Shown here: one piece after another, positions 17,602-26,750 of the stretch | Position numbering within the stretch: the first letter of the stretch is position 1 | Layout of the letters: every line of letters starts with the position of its first letter | Source of the DNA: an uncultured Mobiluncus sp. | GTDB lineage: Bacteria; Actinomycetota; Actinomycetes; Actinomycetales; Actinomycetaceae | DNA: 64,000 bases | Assembly (NCBI RefSeq): GCF_947254095.1 | Contig: NZ_CAMYBV010000004.1 | Coordinates: forward strand, 1 to 64,000 | Reading direction: 5' to 3' | The notes under the pieces: generated by a model | Seen by the model: only the letters and a program-made list of their open reading frames with translations | Database searches by the model: none | What the model was told of the DNA's origin: nothing | Translations under genes and position numbers: made by a program

Positions 17602-18135
17602 ATGTCGCGTATCGGTAAGATTCCGGTGGAAATTCCCGCCGGTGTGGAAGTAAATATCAATGGACAAGACGTTTCTGTCAAGGGTCCCAAGGGTACCTTG
17701 ACCATGTCCGTGGCCGCCCCGATTACCGCCAAGGTTGACGGGTCGACCGTGGTCGTGAGCCGTCCCGATGATGAACGTGAGTCCCGTTCTTTGCATGGCT
17801 TGACTCGCACCCTCATCGCCAACATGGTTGAGGGCGTCACCAACGGATATTCCAAGGTCCTGGAGATCCAGGGCACTGGTTACCGTGTCAATCAAAAGGG
17901 CGCTGGTCTGGAGTTCCAGCTCGGTTTTTCGCACCCTGTCAACGTGGAGCCCCCGGAGGGCATCACGTTCAAGGTGGAAGGCAACCGGGTTACCGTCGAG
18001 GGTATCTCGAAGGAACTGGTTGGCGAGGTCGCCTCGAATCTGCGCAAGATTCGTCCGCCGGAGCCTTACAAGGGCAAAGGCGTGCGCTATCTGGGTGAGA
18101 ATGTTCGCCGCAAGGTCGGAAAGGCAGGTAAGTAA
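17602..18135 (+). CDS. rplF: 50S ribosomal protein L6
   Basis: A 177-residue L6 starting [20 protein letters not shown], with two tandem repeats of the L6 fold and the C-terminal [20 protein letters not shown]. It lies near the GTPase-associated centre. AAAGGAGG precedes the ATG. rplR follows 2 nt after the stop. Confidence 0.98.
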   Translation: MSRIGKIPVEIPAGVEVNINGQDVSVKGPKGTLTMSVAAPITAKVDGSTVVVSRPDDERESRSLHGLTRTLIANMVEGVTNGYSKVLEIQGTGYRVNQKGAGLEFQLGFSHPVNVEPPEGITFKVEGNRVTVEGISKELVGEVASNLRKIRPPEPYKGKGVRYLGENVRRKVGKAGK

Positions 18136-18137
18136 TC

Positions 18138-18509
18138 ATGGCTTATTCTGTAAAGGGTAAAGGTAAGCGTCTGTCGCGTCTGCGTCGCCACCAGCGGGTT
18201 CGTAAGAACATGTTCGGGTCGGCGGAAAAGCCGCGTTTGGTAGTGACCCGTTCTAACCGGCACATGGTCGCCCAGCTCGTCAACGATTACGAGCACAAGA
18301 CTATTGTGAGCGCTTCCACCATGGAAGACGCTTTGCGCGGTGCTAAGGACAACAAGGTGGCCAAGGCGACCGAAGTTGGCAAACTCATTGCACAGCGTGC
18401 CAAAGCCGCTGGAATCACCCAGTGTGTGTTTGATCGCGGTGGAAATATGTATCACGGTCGCGTCGCGGCTGTGGCTGAAGGTGCCCGCGAGGGCGGACTG
18501 AGTCTGTAA
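18138..18509 (+). CDS. rplR: 50S ribosomal protein L18
   Basis: A 123-residue L18 with [20 protein letters not shown] and the C-terminal [20 protein letters not shown]. It binds 5S rRNA together with L5. Normal length and position. Confidence 0.98.
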   Translation: MAYSVKGKGKRLSRLRRHQRVRKNMFGSAEKPRLVVTRSNRHMVAQLVNDYEHKTIVSASTMEDALRGAKDNKVAKATEVGKLIAQRAKAAGITQCVFDRGGNMYHGRVAAVAEGAREGGLSL

Positions 18510-18523
18510 GGAAAGTTGAGAAA

Positions 18524-19264
18524 ATGGCTGAACAAGAACAGCAGATTACAGGCGAGACCGCAGACTCTGTGGACCAGACCACGGATCTGGGTGCGAATGA
18601 TGCCCAGGATCGTGGCGGTCGCCGGGAGCGCCGCGGAAATCGCCGTGAACGCGATGACCGCCGTGACAATCGTCGTGGCGGCAGCGCTGATGACAAATAC
18701 ATTGAACGTGTGGTGACCATCAACCGCGTGTCCAAGGTGGTGAAGGGCGGTCGTAACATGTCCTTCTGCGCTCTGGTTGTGGTTGGCGACGGGGAAGGTA
18801 CCGTCGGTGTTGGTTACGGCAAGGCTAAGGAAGTTCCGGCAGCAATCGCTAAGGGTGTGGAAGAGGCTAAGAAGTCCATGTTCCATGTCCCGATGATTCG
18901 CCACACCATCGTCCACGAGGTTCTCGGTGAGGACGCCGCGGGTGTAGTGCTGCTCAAGCCCGCTTCCCCCGGTACCGGTGTAATCGCCGGCGGTCCGGTG
19001 CGTGCGGTTATGGAATGCGCCGGAATTCGCGACGTTTTGTCCAAGTCTTTGGGCTCTGACAATGCGCTTAACATTGTGCGCGGTGCCGTGGCTGCTTTGA
19101 AGCAACTCGAACAGCCGGAAGCCGTTGCGGCTCGCCGCGGTTTGCCGTTGGAGCGCGTGGCGCCTGCCGGCATGTTGCGGGCTCGCGCCGAAGGTGAAGC
19201 TCAGGTGCGCGCCGAAGCGGTTAAAGCCGAAGCTGAATTGGCTGCCGAAGGAGTGAGTGCGTAA
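18524..19264 (+). CDS. rpsE: 30S ribosomal protein S5 with a charged N-terminal extension
   Basis: A 246-residue S5, longer than the ~165 of E. coli. Residues 1-62 are low complexity and highly charged ([20 protein letters not shown]). The double-stranded-RNA-binding core starts at [20 protein letters not shown] and the second domain contains [21 protein letters not shown] Glu/Ala-rich C-terminus follows. S5 sits at the mRNA entry site and influences decoding accuracy. Its stop overlaps the rpmD start. Confidence 0.97.
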   Translation: MAEQEQQITGETADSVDQTTDLGANDAQDRGGRRERRGNRRERDDRRDNRRGGSADDKYIERVVTINRVSKVVKGGRNMSFCALVVVGDGEGTVGVGYGKAKEVPAAIAKGVEEAKKSMFHVPMIRHTIVHEVLGEDAAGVVLLKPASPGTGVIAGGPVRAVMECAGIRDVLSKSLGSDNALNIVRGAVAALKQLEQPEAVAARRGLPLERVAPAGMLRARAEGEAQVRAEAVKAEAELAAEGVSA

Positions 19265-19449
19265 TGGCTAAGAACCTGAAAATCACTCAGGTGAAGTCCA
19301 CGATTGGTTCCTCGCGAGATCAGCGGGCTACCGTGGCTTCCCTGGGACTAAAGAAAATTCGTCAGTCTGTGGTTCGCCCTGATAATCCGGCCGTGCGCGG
19401 CCAGGTCCATAAGGTGCGCCACCTAGTAAGCGTGGAGGAGGTCGACTGA
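19264..19449 (+). CDS. rpmD: 50S ribosomal protein L30
   Basis: A 61-residue L30, the standard size, with [20 protein letters not shown] and [20 protein letters not shown]. One-base overlaps with rpsE and rplO indicate tight coupling. Confidence 0.97.
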   Translation: MAKNLKITQVKSTIGSSRDQRATVASLGLKKIRQSVVRPDNPAVRGQVHKVRHLVSVEEVD

Positions 19450-20012
19450 TGAGCGAGAGCGAAGAGGAAAAGACCGCCGCGGAAAAACCCGCGGCAAAGA
19501 AAGCTCCGGTCGCTGCCAAGAAGCCGGCAGCCGCCGCAACAAAGGCTACAGCCAGCGACGACGTTAAGGTGACTTACCTGCACGATTTGCGTCCGGCTCC
19601 GGGCTCTAACAAAGCTAGGACTCGTGTCGGCCGCGGTGAAGGTTCGAAGGGTAAAACTTCGGGCCGCGGCACCAAGGGCACCAAGGCGCGTTACCAGGTG
19701 CCCCTGGGCTTTGAGGGTGGCCAGATGCCCATGCATATGCGTCTGCCCAAGTTGCGTGGCTTTAAGAACCCATTTCATGTCGAGTACCAGGTAGTGAACC
19801 TGGATCGCCTGTCCGAAGTGTTCCCCGATGGCGGCACTTTGACGGTTGACGACTTGGTTGACAAGGGTCTGGTCCGCAAGAATTGCCTGGTCAAGGTGCT
19901 GGGAACCGGTGAGGCGACAGCCAAGTTTGACTTGACTGTAGACGCTTGGTCCAGCTCAGCTAAGACCAAGGTCGAGGCGCAAGGCGGGTCCTTGACCGCA
20001 CGCGTTCGTTAA
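19449..20012 (+). CDS. rplO: 50S ribosomal protein L15 with an Ala/Lys-rich N-terminal extension
   Basis: A 187-residue L15. Residues 1-40 are a low-complexity Lys/Ala/Glu region ([20 protein letters not shown]); the conserved protein begins at [20 protein letters not shown] and contains [21 protein letters not shown] terminator follows the gene, so secY-adk-map may be transcribed partly on their own. Confidence 0.96.
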   Translation: MSESEEEKTAAEKPAAKKAPVAAKKPAAAATKATASDDVKVTYLHDLRPAPGSNKARTRVGRGEGSKGKTSGRGTKGTKARYQVPLGFEGGQMPMHMRLPKLRGFKNPFHVEYQVVNLDRLSEVFPDGGTLTVDDLVDKGLVRKNCLVKVLGTGEATAKFDLTVDAWSSSAKTKVEAQGGSLTARVR

Positions 20013-20017
20013 GGATT

Positions 20018-20052
20018 ACGGCGGGGTACACCAACGGTACCCCGCCGTTTCC
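20018..20052 (+). terminator. Terminator after rplO
   Basis: ACGGCGGGGTAC (20018-20029) pairs perfectly with GTACCCCGCCGT (20037-20048) across a 7-nt loop and is followed by a short TTT run. It stands 6 nt after the rplO stop, between the spc ribosomal genes and secY. Confidence 0.8.
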
Positions 20053-20063
20053 ACCAATCTCTG

Positions 20064-20107
20064 TTGAACCGGTATCATGTTTAGCTAGGAAGTGAGCTGC
20101 GCTCACT
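20064..20107 (+). promoter_or_regulatory. Candidate secY promoter and leader hairpin
   Basis: TTGAAC at 20064-20069 and TAGGAA at 20086-20091 (16-nt spacer) could form a promoter after the rplO terminator. A perfect inverted repeat AGTGAGC-TGC-GCTCACT at 20091-20107 lies in the predicted leader. Neither has independent support. Confidence 0.35.
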
Positions 20108-20134
20108 GACGTGCCGAAAAACTTTGGAGGACAC

Positions 20135-21430
20135 TTGTTTACCGCTTTTATTCAGGCTTTCAAAACGCCTGATCTCCGTAAGAAGCTGTTGTTCACCTTC
20201 TTTATCATGGCTCTGTTCCGCTGGGGTTCGTTTATCCCTCTGCCGGGTGTTGACTATGCCGCGTTAAAGTCGGTCATTGCTGATGTTCAGAACAACGGGT
20301 CACTGCTCGACTTGGTGAATATGTTTTCCGGCGGCGCTTTGCTGCAGCTCTCTGTGTTTGCTCTGGGCATCATGCCTTACATTACGGCTTCGATTATTAT
20401 TCAGTTGCTGCGCGTAGTTATTCCTCGTTTTGAGGACTTGCACAAGGAAGGTCAGACCGGTCAAGCGAAGTTGACCCAGTACACGCGTTACCTGACTATT
20501 GCCTTGGGTGTGCTGCAATCGACTTCCATCATCACCGCGGCGCGCACCGGCACGCTGTTCGGCCGGGCCTCGAATACAAAGATTATTCCCTCGGATTCCG
20601 CTTGGATTTTCGTCCTCCAGATTCTGGTGATGACAGCCGCTACCGGCTTGATTATGTGGATGGGTGAGTTGATTACCGAAAAAGGTGTCGGCAACGGTAT
20701 GTCCATCCTGATTTTCACCTCTATCATCGCCAACTTGCCGCGAAAACTGTTCGCCATTGCCGGTGGTAACGGCGGTATCCAAAAGTTCTTGGCGATTATA
20801 GCCCTGATTCTGCTGGTGACCTTGGCTGTGGTCTATGTGGAGCAGTCCATGCGCCGTATCCCGGTGCAGTACGCCAAGCGCATGGTGGGACGCCGAATGT
20901 ATGGCGGAACTACCACCTACATTCCGCTGAAGATTAATATGTCCGGCGTTATTCCGGTCATCTTCGCCTCTTCGATTCTGTCCCTGCCGATGATGTTGGC
21001 TCAGTTTGGCGACCAAAATGCCAAGTGGATTCAGTGGATTAGCATGAACTTCCGTTCCAGCTCCTGGTTCTACCTGGTCGTTTACGGCTTGCTGACTTTC
21101 GCTTTCGCGTTCTTTTATACCTCGATTACTTTCAACCCTGAGGAAGTCGCGGACAACATGAAGAAGTACGGCGGCTTCGTTCCCGGTCTGCGCGCGGGAC
21201 GTCCCACGGCCGACTACCTGCACTATGTGATGACCCGAATCACTACGGCCGGTGCGGTTTACTTGACCATTGTGGCTTTGGTTCCCCAGATTGCGATGGT
21301 CGCTATGAACGTGCCCCAATTGCCGTTCGGTGGTACTACAATTCTGATTATTGTTGGCGTTGGCCTGCAAACGGTGAAGGACATCAACGCCCAACTGCAT
21401 CAGCACCACTACGAAGGATTTATGGCATGA
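20135..21430 (+). CDS. secY: Preprotein translocase subunit SecY
   Basis: The central channel subunit of the Sec translocon, with about ten membrane segments. I place the start at TTG 20135 (FTAFIQAFKTPDLRKKLLFT), preceded by GGAGG at 20126-20130, because family members begin at this point; a GTG at 20111 would add eight unconserved residues. Family motifs include FALGIMPYITASIIIQLL and the cytoplasmic loop QYAKRMVGRRMYGGTTTYIP. The stop overlaps adk (ATGA), so the two are coupled. Confidence 0.95.
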   Translation: MFTAFIQAFKTPDLRKKLLFTFFIMALFRWGSFIPLPGVDYAALKSVIADVQNNGSLLDLVNMFSGGALLQLSVFALGIMPYITASIIIQLLRVVIPRFEDLHKEGQTGQAKLTQYTRYLTIALGVLQSTSIITAARTGTLFGRASNTKIIPSDSAWIFVLQILVMTAATGLIMWMGELITEKGVGNGMSILIFTSIIANLPRKLFAIAGGNGGIQKFLAIIALILLVTLAVVYVEQSMRRIPVQYAKRMVGRRMYGGTTTYIPLKINMSGVIPVIFASSILSLPMMLAQFGDQNAKWIQWISMNFRSSSWFYLVVYGLLTFAFAFFYTSITFNPEEVADNMKKYGGFVPGLRAGRPTADYLHYVMTRITTAGAVYLTIVALVPQIAMVAMNVPQLPFGGTTILIIVGVGLQTVKDINAQLHQHHYEGFMA

Positions 21431-22008
21431 CGAAAAATTTGGTGATTATGGGTCCTCCCGGCGCGGGTAAAGGGACCCACGCCAAAGAAATCGCCGCACA
21501 CTTTAATATCCCTTGGATTTCTACCGGAGATATTTTCCGTAAACACAAGGCGGAAAAAACTGAACTGGGCAAGCTCATCGAGTCTTATATCGACAAGGGC
21601 GAGTTTGTTCCTGATTCGGTCACGGACCGGATTGTCTGCGAGCGCATCAGTCAGACCGATGCCACGGCGGGCTTTCTGCTTGACGGCTATCCTCGCTCCA
21701 TTCCCCAGGCTAAGGTGCTCAAAGCGGTATTGGCTGAGACCAACGAGCGGGTGGACGCGGCGATTTATCTGGATGTCAGCGCCGAGGAAGTTGAGCGGCG
21801 GCTGTTGAAGCGCGCCGAAATCGAAGGCCGTACCGACGACACTCCTGAAGTCATTGAGCACCGCCTCGAGGTTTTTTTCACAGCCACCCGGCCCTTGCTG
21901 GACTTTTATGAACAGGAAGGCGTGTTGCGCAAGGTCGATGGGGAGGGCACCATTTCTGAGATTGCTCAGCGTTTGCTTACGGTGATGGAAGAAATCGAAG
22001 GGAAATAG
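21427..22008 (+). CDS. adk: Adenylate kinase
   Basis: A 193-residue short-lid adenylate kinase converting ATP + AMP to 2 ADP. The P-loop GPPGAGKGT is at residues 8-16; FLLDGYPRS is the AMP-binding/NMP motif; the lid is the short form around EGRTDDTPEVIEHRL. secY-adk-map is a standard arrangement. Translationally coupled to secY. Confidence 0.97.
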   Translation: MTKNLVIMGPPGAGKGTHAKEIAAHFNIPWISTGDIFRKHKAEKTELGKLIESYIDKGEFVPDSVTDRIVCERISQTDATAGFLLDGYPRSIPQAKVLKAVLAETNERVDAAIYLDVSAEEVERRLLKRAEIEGRTDDTPEVIEHRLEVFFTATRPLLDFYEQEGVLRKVDGEGTISEIAQRLLTVMEEIEGK

Positions 22009-22012
22009 CTCG

Positions 22013-22882
22013 GTGTCAGTCCAAGACCGGCGCATTGAGATTAAGTCCACCAATCAAATCCTGAAAATGCGCCGTGCCGGAATGGTGGTAGTCGCGATTC
22101 ACCAGGCTCTACGTGAGGCTTGTGAGCCGGGCATCACCACCGGGGAACTGGATCAAATCAGCGCTGCTGTCATCAAACGTATGGGCGCGAAGTCCAACTT
22201 CTTGGGTTACGACGGTTTTCCCGCCACGGTCTGTATTTCGATTAACGAACAGGTTGTCCACGGGATTCCAGGCAATCGGGTGTTGCAGTTTGGCGACTTG
22301 GTGAGCTTTGACTGCGGTGCCTATATCGTGGACAACGCTTCGCGCCAATGGCACGGCGACGCCGCATTTTCAATGATTTGCGGCGGTGAAGCACATGCTC
22401 GTCCCGAAGATTTGCAGTTGCTTTCCACGACCGAACGCGCCTTGTGGTCAGCGATAGCCGCCCTGGCAAACGCCAAGCACCTGGGTGAAATTGGTGATGC
22501 TGTTGAGAAAGTCGTGGCGGAAGACACGCTTCGTTATGGTTGGGAGGCCGGCATTGTAGAGGAGTACGTGGGTCACGGTATCGGTACCGCCATGCACCAG
22601 GCTCCCGATGTGTTGAACTATTCCACCCGTTCCCGCGGTCCAAAGATCAAACCGGGCATGGTGCTGGCCATAGAACCTATGCTGACCCGTGGCGGTTCCG
22701 TCACCAAGGAACTGTCCGATGGTTGGACGGCAGTGACTGTAGACGGGTCCAGAGCGGCCCACTTTGAGCACACAGTCGCGGTTCTGCCCGGCGGAGTGTG
22801 GGTTTTGACGGCTCCGGACGGAGGACGAGCCGGGTTGGCTCCCTTCGGTCTTTCACCGCGGGCAATCGCACCCCGTGGTTGA
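22013..22882 (+). CDS. map: Methionine aminopeptidase, type I
   Basis: A 289-residue MetAP that removes the initiator methionine. Metal ligands are visible: aspartates in SFDCGAYIVD and HGDAAFS, histidine in YVGHGIGTAMHQAP, glutamates in AIEPML and FEHTVAV. The start is GTG 22013, 4 nt after adk. After AVLPGGVWVL the protein has a C-terminal tail of about 30 residues (TAPDGGRAGLAPFGLSPRAI) beyond the usual catalytic end. Confidence 0.95.
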   Translation: MSVQDRRIEIKSTNQILKMRRAGMVVVAIHQALREACEPGITTGELDQISAAVIKRMGAKSNFLGYDGFPATVCISINEQVVHGIPGNRVLQFGDLVSFDCGAYIVDNASRQWHGDAAFSMICGGEAHARPEDLQLLSTTERALWSAIAALANAKHLGEIGDAVEKVVAEDTLRYGWEAGIVEEYVGHGIGTAMHQAPDVLNYSTRSRGPKIKPGMVLAIEPMLTRGGSVTKELSDGWTAVTVDGSRAAHFEHTVAVLPGGVWVLTAPDGGRAGLAPFGLSPRAIAPRG

Positions 22883-23053
22883 GGCTTTTCTGTAGTTTTA
22901 CTTTTTCTTAGCTTCGGATTACCGGCAGTTTGGGCTAATAACACTTTTAAAGTGGCAAGTTTTAGTGCTGGATTTCGGTTTCGCCTAGGGAGCCTAATAT
23001 AGAATAATTAGAGCTGTGCCGTCCGGCACTGTGAATGGCAAGGAGAATAGAAC

Positions 23054-25366
23054 GTGGCTGAAAGCAGCAACCCCGCAACCCCCTCTCGTTTCGGCATGGG
23101 AGGGCAACGGTTTTCCCGGTTTGTTCCCGAAGACGATGGGTATCGTCCCCCGACTCTGACGGCTCAGGGCCGCGAGGATGTGGAGCGCTTGCGGGCCAAA
23201 GTGCGCAAGCATAATCCCGGTTACATCTACACGAACGGGGTTTCCTTGCCGTCCCAGTTGCCCAGCGTGCCTGAACTGTTAGATGAACTGGCCAGCCACG
23301 TGCGTTCCGCGCGCACTGACCAGTCGATTCCCAATACTCCCTTGCCTGAGGTCGAAACCTCCGAACTTGCCAAGGCTGGTTTTGACTGGAAAGCCATCGC
23401 GGATTGCGCCATCGAGGCTCTAGAAACAGGGTCACGCCGTCCGTTGCCGCTGGCTAACGACCCGGCGGCAGCCGAGATTCCTGGTCTGGATATCATCGCG
23501 GCCTCGCGGGCGGCCACGACCCCATCCCCGGCTGAGCAGGCGACGCCGCCGCAGTCGGAAACGGCACCTGAAATTCCGGTGGAATCTGAACCGGAGACTG
23601 TTCCGGAAGCAGCCCCTGCCCCTCCTGCCGACTGGGAATCCAGCGAGACGACCCGGGCAGAAACTGCCCTGGCTCCAGCAGACGCAGCGGGGCCCCTGGC
23701 TCCGGAAGTCGGCGTGCCTCTGACTCATGCTCCTGAGGCGGCCACTCCTGAAACTGAGGTACCTGAGGAAGTCTTACCACTGCTCGGGGAGCCTATGGCT
23801 CCTGCCGAACCTGCTGCGGACACGGATGCGCCTGTCCCTGACCAGGAGTTGCCTGAGAGTGAGGCCCCGGAAGGCACACCGGAGGCTGCCGAGCTTTGGT
23901 CTGAGCACGAAGAACTTGCCGCCATTGACGCCGAGGAAATAGAGCTTCCCGAGGTACTGCCCGAACAGTTGCCCCAGGATTTGGCTGAGGAACTGCCGGA
24001 GGACTTGCTTGCACAGTTGCCGGAAGAGATTTCCGAGGAGCTGCCCGAACAGTTGCCTGAGGAGCTCCCCATAGAGCCAGCGGAGGGCGAATCGACCGAA
24101 CAAACCCTCGCCGCGGAAATTTCCGCCGCAGAAGACTTGGTGGGTCAGCGCGTCTATGACGACGACGTGCTGGAGTCTGAAGGCAATGACGACGAACTGT
24201 TTGTCGGCGACGTCGAAGGTGAAGTGGCGCATTGGGAGGTTGCCCCGGAGGAATCCGTGGAAGTTCTCCCATTGGAGCCGGACCAGCCCGCGGCCACGTC
24301 AGATGAGACACCGGCTGAGGTATCCGCTGAAACTGAACTTGAGGCCAATCTTGAGCAAACCGAGCTGCCCGAAGACGCGGAAGTCGCCGAGGAACTGCCG
24401 GCAGCCGCACTGCTGGAGGAAACGGAAATCAACGAGCCGCAGCTGGAAACCGAGTTGACCCTACAAGATTCCGACTCCGTGGAGCCGGTGGATGAGGCCA
24501 GCCCCGAACTTTCCGAGGAACCCCTGGTCGAGGACCTGGAACTGGCAGATATTCCGGAAACTGATTTGCTCGCGGAACTTCCTGAGGAACTCCCCGAAGA
24601 ACTGCCTGAGCAAGTTCCCGATTTGTCGGCAGCCCAGATAGGGGAGGATTTCACCGAAACTGACGTTGACTTGGTGGATTTGGACTTGGGTGAGTTGGAG
24701 GATCTGGAACCTGAACTTGAGTCGGCGGAACTTGAGACAACCGAGGAACCCGGTCTTGACCAGACGATAGAGGAACCCGCCGGTACTGACACTACAAATC
24801 AGGTCGAACCTGCGGACGAAATCCCCGTCGAACGGCCCCAAGACCTCCAAACTACAGAGGAAACAGCTTTGCCTGGCAGCGAGGCCATTGGGATGGAGGA
24901 GCCCGAACCGGATTCTCCACAAGGTTCGGATGCGGCCAATCCCGAAGAAGTCGACTTGGTTGCGGACTTAGAGTCCGAAGTTTCCTTTGCAGCGTCCGCA
25001 ACCACGTCAGACGAACTGACCGGGAATGATACCGTTTCGGAAAACGAAGAGAGCGAACCTAATGCAGCTGACCTGCCATATCTGGGCGAAAACGCTGAGG
25101 ATATGCTGGCCCAAGCCGACGGGGCTGAGCATGACGCTGGCGAGGAGGAACTGCCTTTCGAGATTCCCCAAGTTCAAGGCGACATTCCCGAAGCTATGCA
25201 AGAGGGATTCCCCGAATGGGAACCGACCATGAGTTCGGAGGCCGCGCCAGGAGCTGATGAGGAACTGTTCGCCGCTGGTGGGCAAGACGGCCCAGCCGAG
25301 GCCGAACCGGCCAAACAGGGATTCTTTTCCAAGCTTTTTTCTAAGAAGTCAAAGAAGGCTCGTTGA
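23054..25366 (+). CDS. Very acidic repetitive protein with a basic C-terminal tail, unknown function
   Basis: A 770-residue protein I do not recognise. Residues 1-150 look partly folded (RFSRFVPEDDGYRPPTLTAQ; GYIYTNGVSLPSQLPSVPEL). From about 160 to 750 the sequence is Glu/Pro/Ala/Leu/Asp-rich, with runs of L-P-E-E-L type units, clearest at 23943-24080 and 24560-24630. The last 17 residues switch to basic and aromatic (QGFFSKLFSKKSKKAR), which could bind acidic lipid or DNA. There is no signal peptide or membrane segment. AAGGAG precedes the GTG start. It lies between map and a signal-peptidase-like gene. An extended cytoplasmic scaffold or spacer protein is the plainest reading. Confidence 0.75.
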   Translation: MAESSNPATPSRFGMGGQRFSRFVPEDDGYRPPTLTAQGREDVERLRAKVRKHNPGYIYTNGVSLPSQLPSVPELLDELASHVRSARTDQSIPNTPLPEVETSELAKAGFDWKAIADCAIEALETGSRRPLPLANDPAAAEIPGLDIIAASRAATTPSPAEQATPPQSETAPEIPVESEPETVPEAAPAPPADWESSETTRAETALAPADAAGPLAPEVGVPLTHAPEAATPETEVPEEVLPLLGEPMAPAEPAADTDAPVPDQELPESEAPEGTPEAAELWSEHEELAAIDAEEIELPEVLPEQLPQDLAEELPEDLLAQLPEEISEELPEQLPEELPIEPAEGESTEQTLAAEISAAEDLVGQRVYDDDVLESEGNDDELFVGDVEGEVAHWEVAPEESVEVLPLEPDQPAATSDETPAEVSAETELEANLEQTELPEDAEVAEELPAAALLEETEINEPQLETELTLQDSDSVEPVDEASPELSEEPLVEDLELADIPETDLLAELPEELPEELPEQVPDLSAAQIGEDFTETDVDLVDLDLGELEDLEPELESAELETTEEPGLDQTIEEPAGTDTTNQVEPADEIPVERPQDLQTTEETALPGSEAIGMEEPEPDSPQGSDAANPEEVDLVADLESEVSFAASATTSDELTGNDTVSENEESEPNAADLPYLGENAEDMLAQADGAEHDAGEEELPFEIPQVQGDIPEAMQEGFPEWEPTMSSEAAPGADEELFAAGGQDGPAEAEPAKQGFFSKLFSKKSKKAR

Positions 25367-25432
25367 AGGACCGCACGAACAAGCCAATAGCAGGTAAAAT
25401 ACCAGTACGCCTAGGGAGGTGAGCCCACACAC

Positions 25433-26101
25433 ATGAGTATGCAGACTAACCGCATTGTTTCGTTGCTGAACAAACAGTCTCAGCACCCTTTGCGTAATGC
25501 CATCTTTTTCATGATTGGCTGGGTCATCCTCATCCTGGTGGGCGTGGCTTTCATAATGACTACCGTGATTCCCCGAACCCAAGGTTACGTCGCCACGACT
25601 ATTCCCGACGATTCGATGAATCCGACCATATCCCAATCGGATTTGTTGCTGTTCCAAAAGCTGCGCCAGCAGGGAGCCCAACAGCTCAACCCCGATGAAA
25701 TCATTGTCTATCAGCCGAGCGAAGCGGTGAAATATAAGATTGCACGAGTCAGCGAAGTCATGGGCTCCGGCGACGAAATGCAGTTCAGTGTGAAGTTTGA
25801 CAACCCCCAAGCGGAGGCCAGTGACGAAACGGTAACGCTGGATATGGTGCGCGGTACCCTGCGTTACAAGGTTCCTTTTTCTGGGCTCCTGTTCCCGCTG
25901 CTTCCCCCTCCGGCAGTCTCGTTCCTGTTGATATTTGTTGCCCAACTGCTGCTGATTTATGCCGGCTGGCAAATTGGCACTTCTATGATTAATGCCCGTG
26001 ACCCCCAGCGCCAGGCACGGGCGGCACGGCTGCGGACCGCGGCCTTGGCCGGCAACCTGGAAACCACGCGACAGCGGTTGCGCCGCCAGGGTCTGAAGTA
26101 G
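25433..26101 (+). CDS. Signal-peptidase-like (S26) membrane protein, catalytic base not conserved
   Basis: A 222-residue protein with membrane segments at about residues 22-44 and 153-178 and a basic C-terminus. Between them is an S26 peptidase-like domain: IPDDSMNPTIS matches the catalytic-serine box (Ser61), PDEIIVYQ the second box, and VKFDNPQAE the third. In active enzymes a Lys or His directly precedes the conserved Arg of the next box; here the residue is Ala (KIARVSEV, Ala104), so activity is doubtful unless Lys102 serves. The two-membrane-segment layout resembles archaeal/SipW-type peptidases. It lies 66 nt after the acidic protein gene. The main signal peptidase is presumably elsewhere. 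Confidence 0.65.
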   Translation: MSMQTNRIVSLLNKQSQHPLRNAIFFMIGWVILILVGVAFIMTTVIPRTQGYVATTIPDDSMNPTISQSDLLLFQKLRQQGAQQLNPDEIIVYQPSEAVKYKIARVSEVMGSGDEMQFSVKFDNPQAEASDETVTLDMVRGTLRYKVPFSGLLFPLLPPPAVSFLLIFVAQLLLIYAGWQIGTSMINARDPQRQARAARLRTAALAGNLETTRQRLRRQGLK

Positions 26102-26176
26102 CCCCAGCAGGATGTTTCTGCATTTTGCCCGCTCGAGTTGGCTGGTTTGCAAGTGCAGCGGCGGAGTTCGGTAAAT

Positions 26177-26206
26177 TTGGCGTTTGGTGGAAAAAAGGTT
26201 TAGGAT
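26177..26206 (+). promoter_or_regulatory. Probable infA promoter
   Basis: TTGGCG at 26177-26182, an 18-nt spacer and TAGGAT at 26201-26206. The leader to infA is about 85 nt. It starts a new unit after the signal-peptidase-like gene. Confidence 0.5.
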
Positions 26207-26296
26207 TACCTTTTGGACTGTCTGACGGCGGGGGTGCCTGCTTAATGACGGATTCTGATGATCCAAAAGACATTTTGCGGAGGATTGGTTAGCCCT

Positions 26297-26518
26297 ATGG
26301 GGAAAAAAGACGGAGTCATCGAGGTCGAAGGTACAGTAGTAGAGGCCTTGCCTAATGCGATGTTCCGGGTGCAACTGGCCAATGAACATGTGGTTTTGGC
26401 GCATATTTCAGGTAAAATGCGCCAGCATTACATCCGTATCCTGCCGGAGGATCGTGTGGTAGTCGAGTTGAGTCCTTACGACCTCACTCGAGGCCGTATA
26501 GTATATCGCTACAAATAA
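26297..26518 (+). CDS. infA: Translation initiation factor IF-1
   Basis: A 73-residue IF-1 starting [20 protein letters not shown], an S1/OB fold that occupies the ribosomal A site during initiation. The in-frame ATG at 26258 would add 13 residues not found in the family, so 26297 is preferred although the best ribosome site (GGAGGA, 26279-26284) is rather distant. Gene order infA-rpmJ-rpsM-rpsK-rpoA-rplQ is the usual alpha operon. Confidence 0.95.
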   Translation: MGKKDGVIEVEGTVVEALPNAMFRVQLANEHVVLAHISGKMRQHYIRILPEDRVVVELSPYDLTRGRIVYRYK

Positions 26519-26541
26519 ACTGGCCTAACTCGGAGGAAATG

Positions 26542-26655
26542 ATGAAGGTTAACCCCAGCGTTAAAGCCATCTGCGATAAGTGCAAGGTGATTCGCCGGCA
26601 CGGTCGCGTGATGGTGATTTGCGAAAACCCGCGCCACAAGCAGCGTCAGGGCTAA
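26542..26655 (+). CDS. rpmJ: 50S ribosomal protein L36
   Basis: A 37-residue L36: [20 protein letters not shown], then [17 protein letters not shown]. The zinc ligands are C-X2-C (CDKC), Cys in VICEN and His in RHKQ. CGGAGGAA is the ribosome site. Standard length and position between infA and rpsM. Confidence 0.97.
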   Translation: MKVNPSVKAICDKCKVIRRHGRVMVICENPRHKQRQG

Positions 26656-26668
26656 GTCCCGACGCGTC

Positions 26669-26750
26669 GCTCTCGGCGCATGACCCGGTTTGGGTCAAGC
26701 ACCCGCCAGCGGCTGGTCGTCTCACCTGAAGTCTCAGGTGTCACGAGAGC
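26669..26750 (+). ncRNA. Candidate structured leader RNA before rpsM
   Basis: The 185-nt rpmJ-rpsM spacer can fold into a branched structure. A closing stem GCTCTCG (26669-26675) / CGAGAGC (26744-26750) encloses three hairpins: TGACCC/GGGTCA (26681-26697), CCAG/CTGG (about 26706-26716) and CACCTGA/TCAGGTG (26723-26740, 4-nt loop). Another hairpin CCTCGG/CCGAGG follows at 26757-26777. It has no T-loop sequence, so it is not a tRNA. By position it could be a ribosomal-protein autoregulatory leader or an RNA processing site. Proposed from base pairing only. Confidence 0.45.

Noticed and set aside
23943..24630. Possible microsatellite or repeat element
   Set aside because: The period follows the LPEEL-type protein repeats and varies at the DNA level, so it is coding repetition.
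26669..26750. tRNA-like cloverleaf: 7-bp closing stem and three arms
   Set aside because: There is no GTTCRA T-loop, no D-arm pattern, no plausible anticodon loop of 7, and the third hairpin has a 4-nt loop. Kept only as a structured leader.
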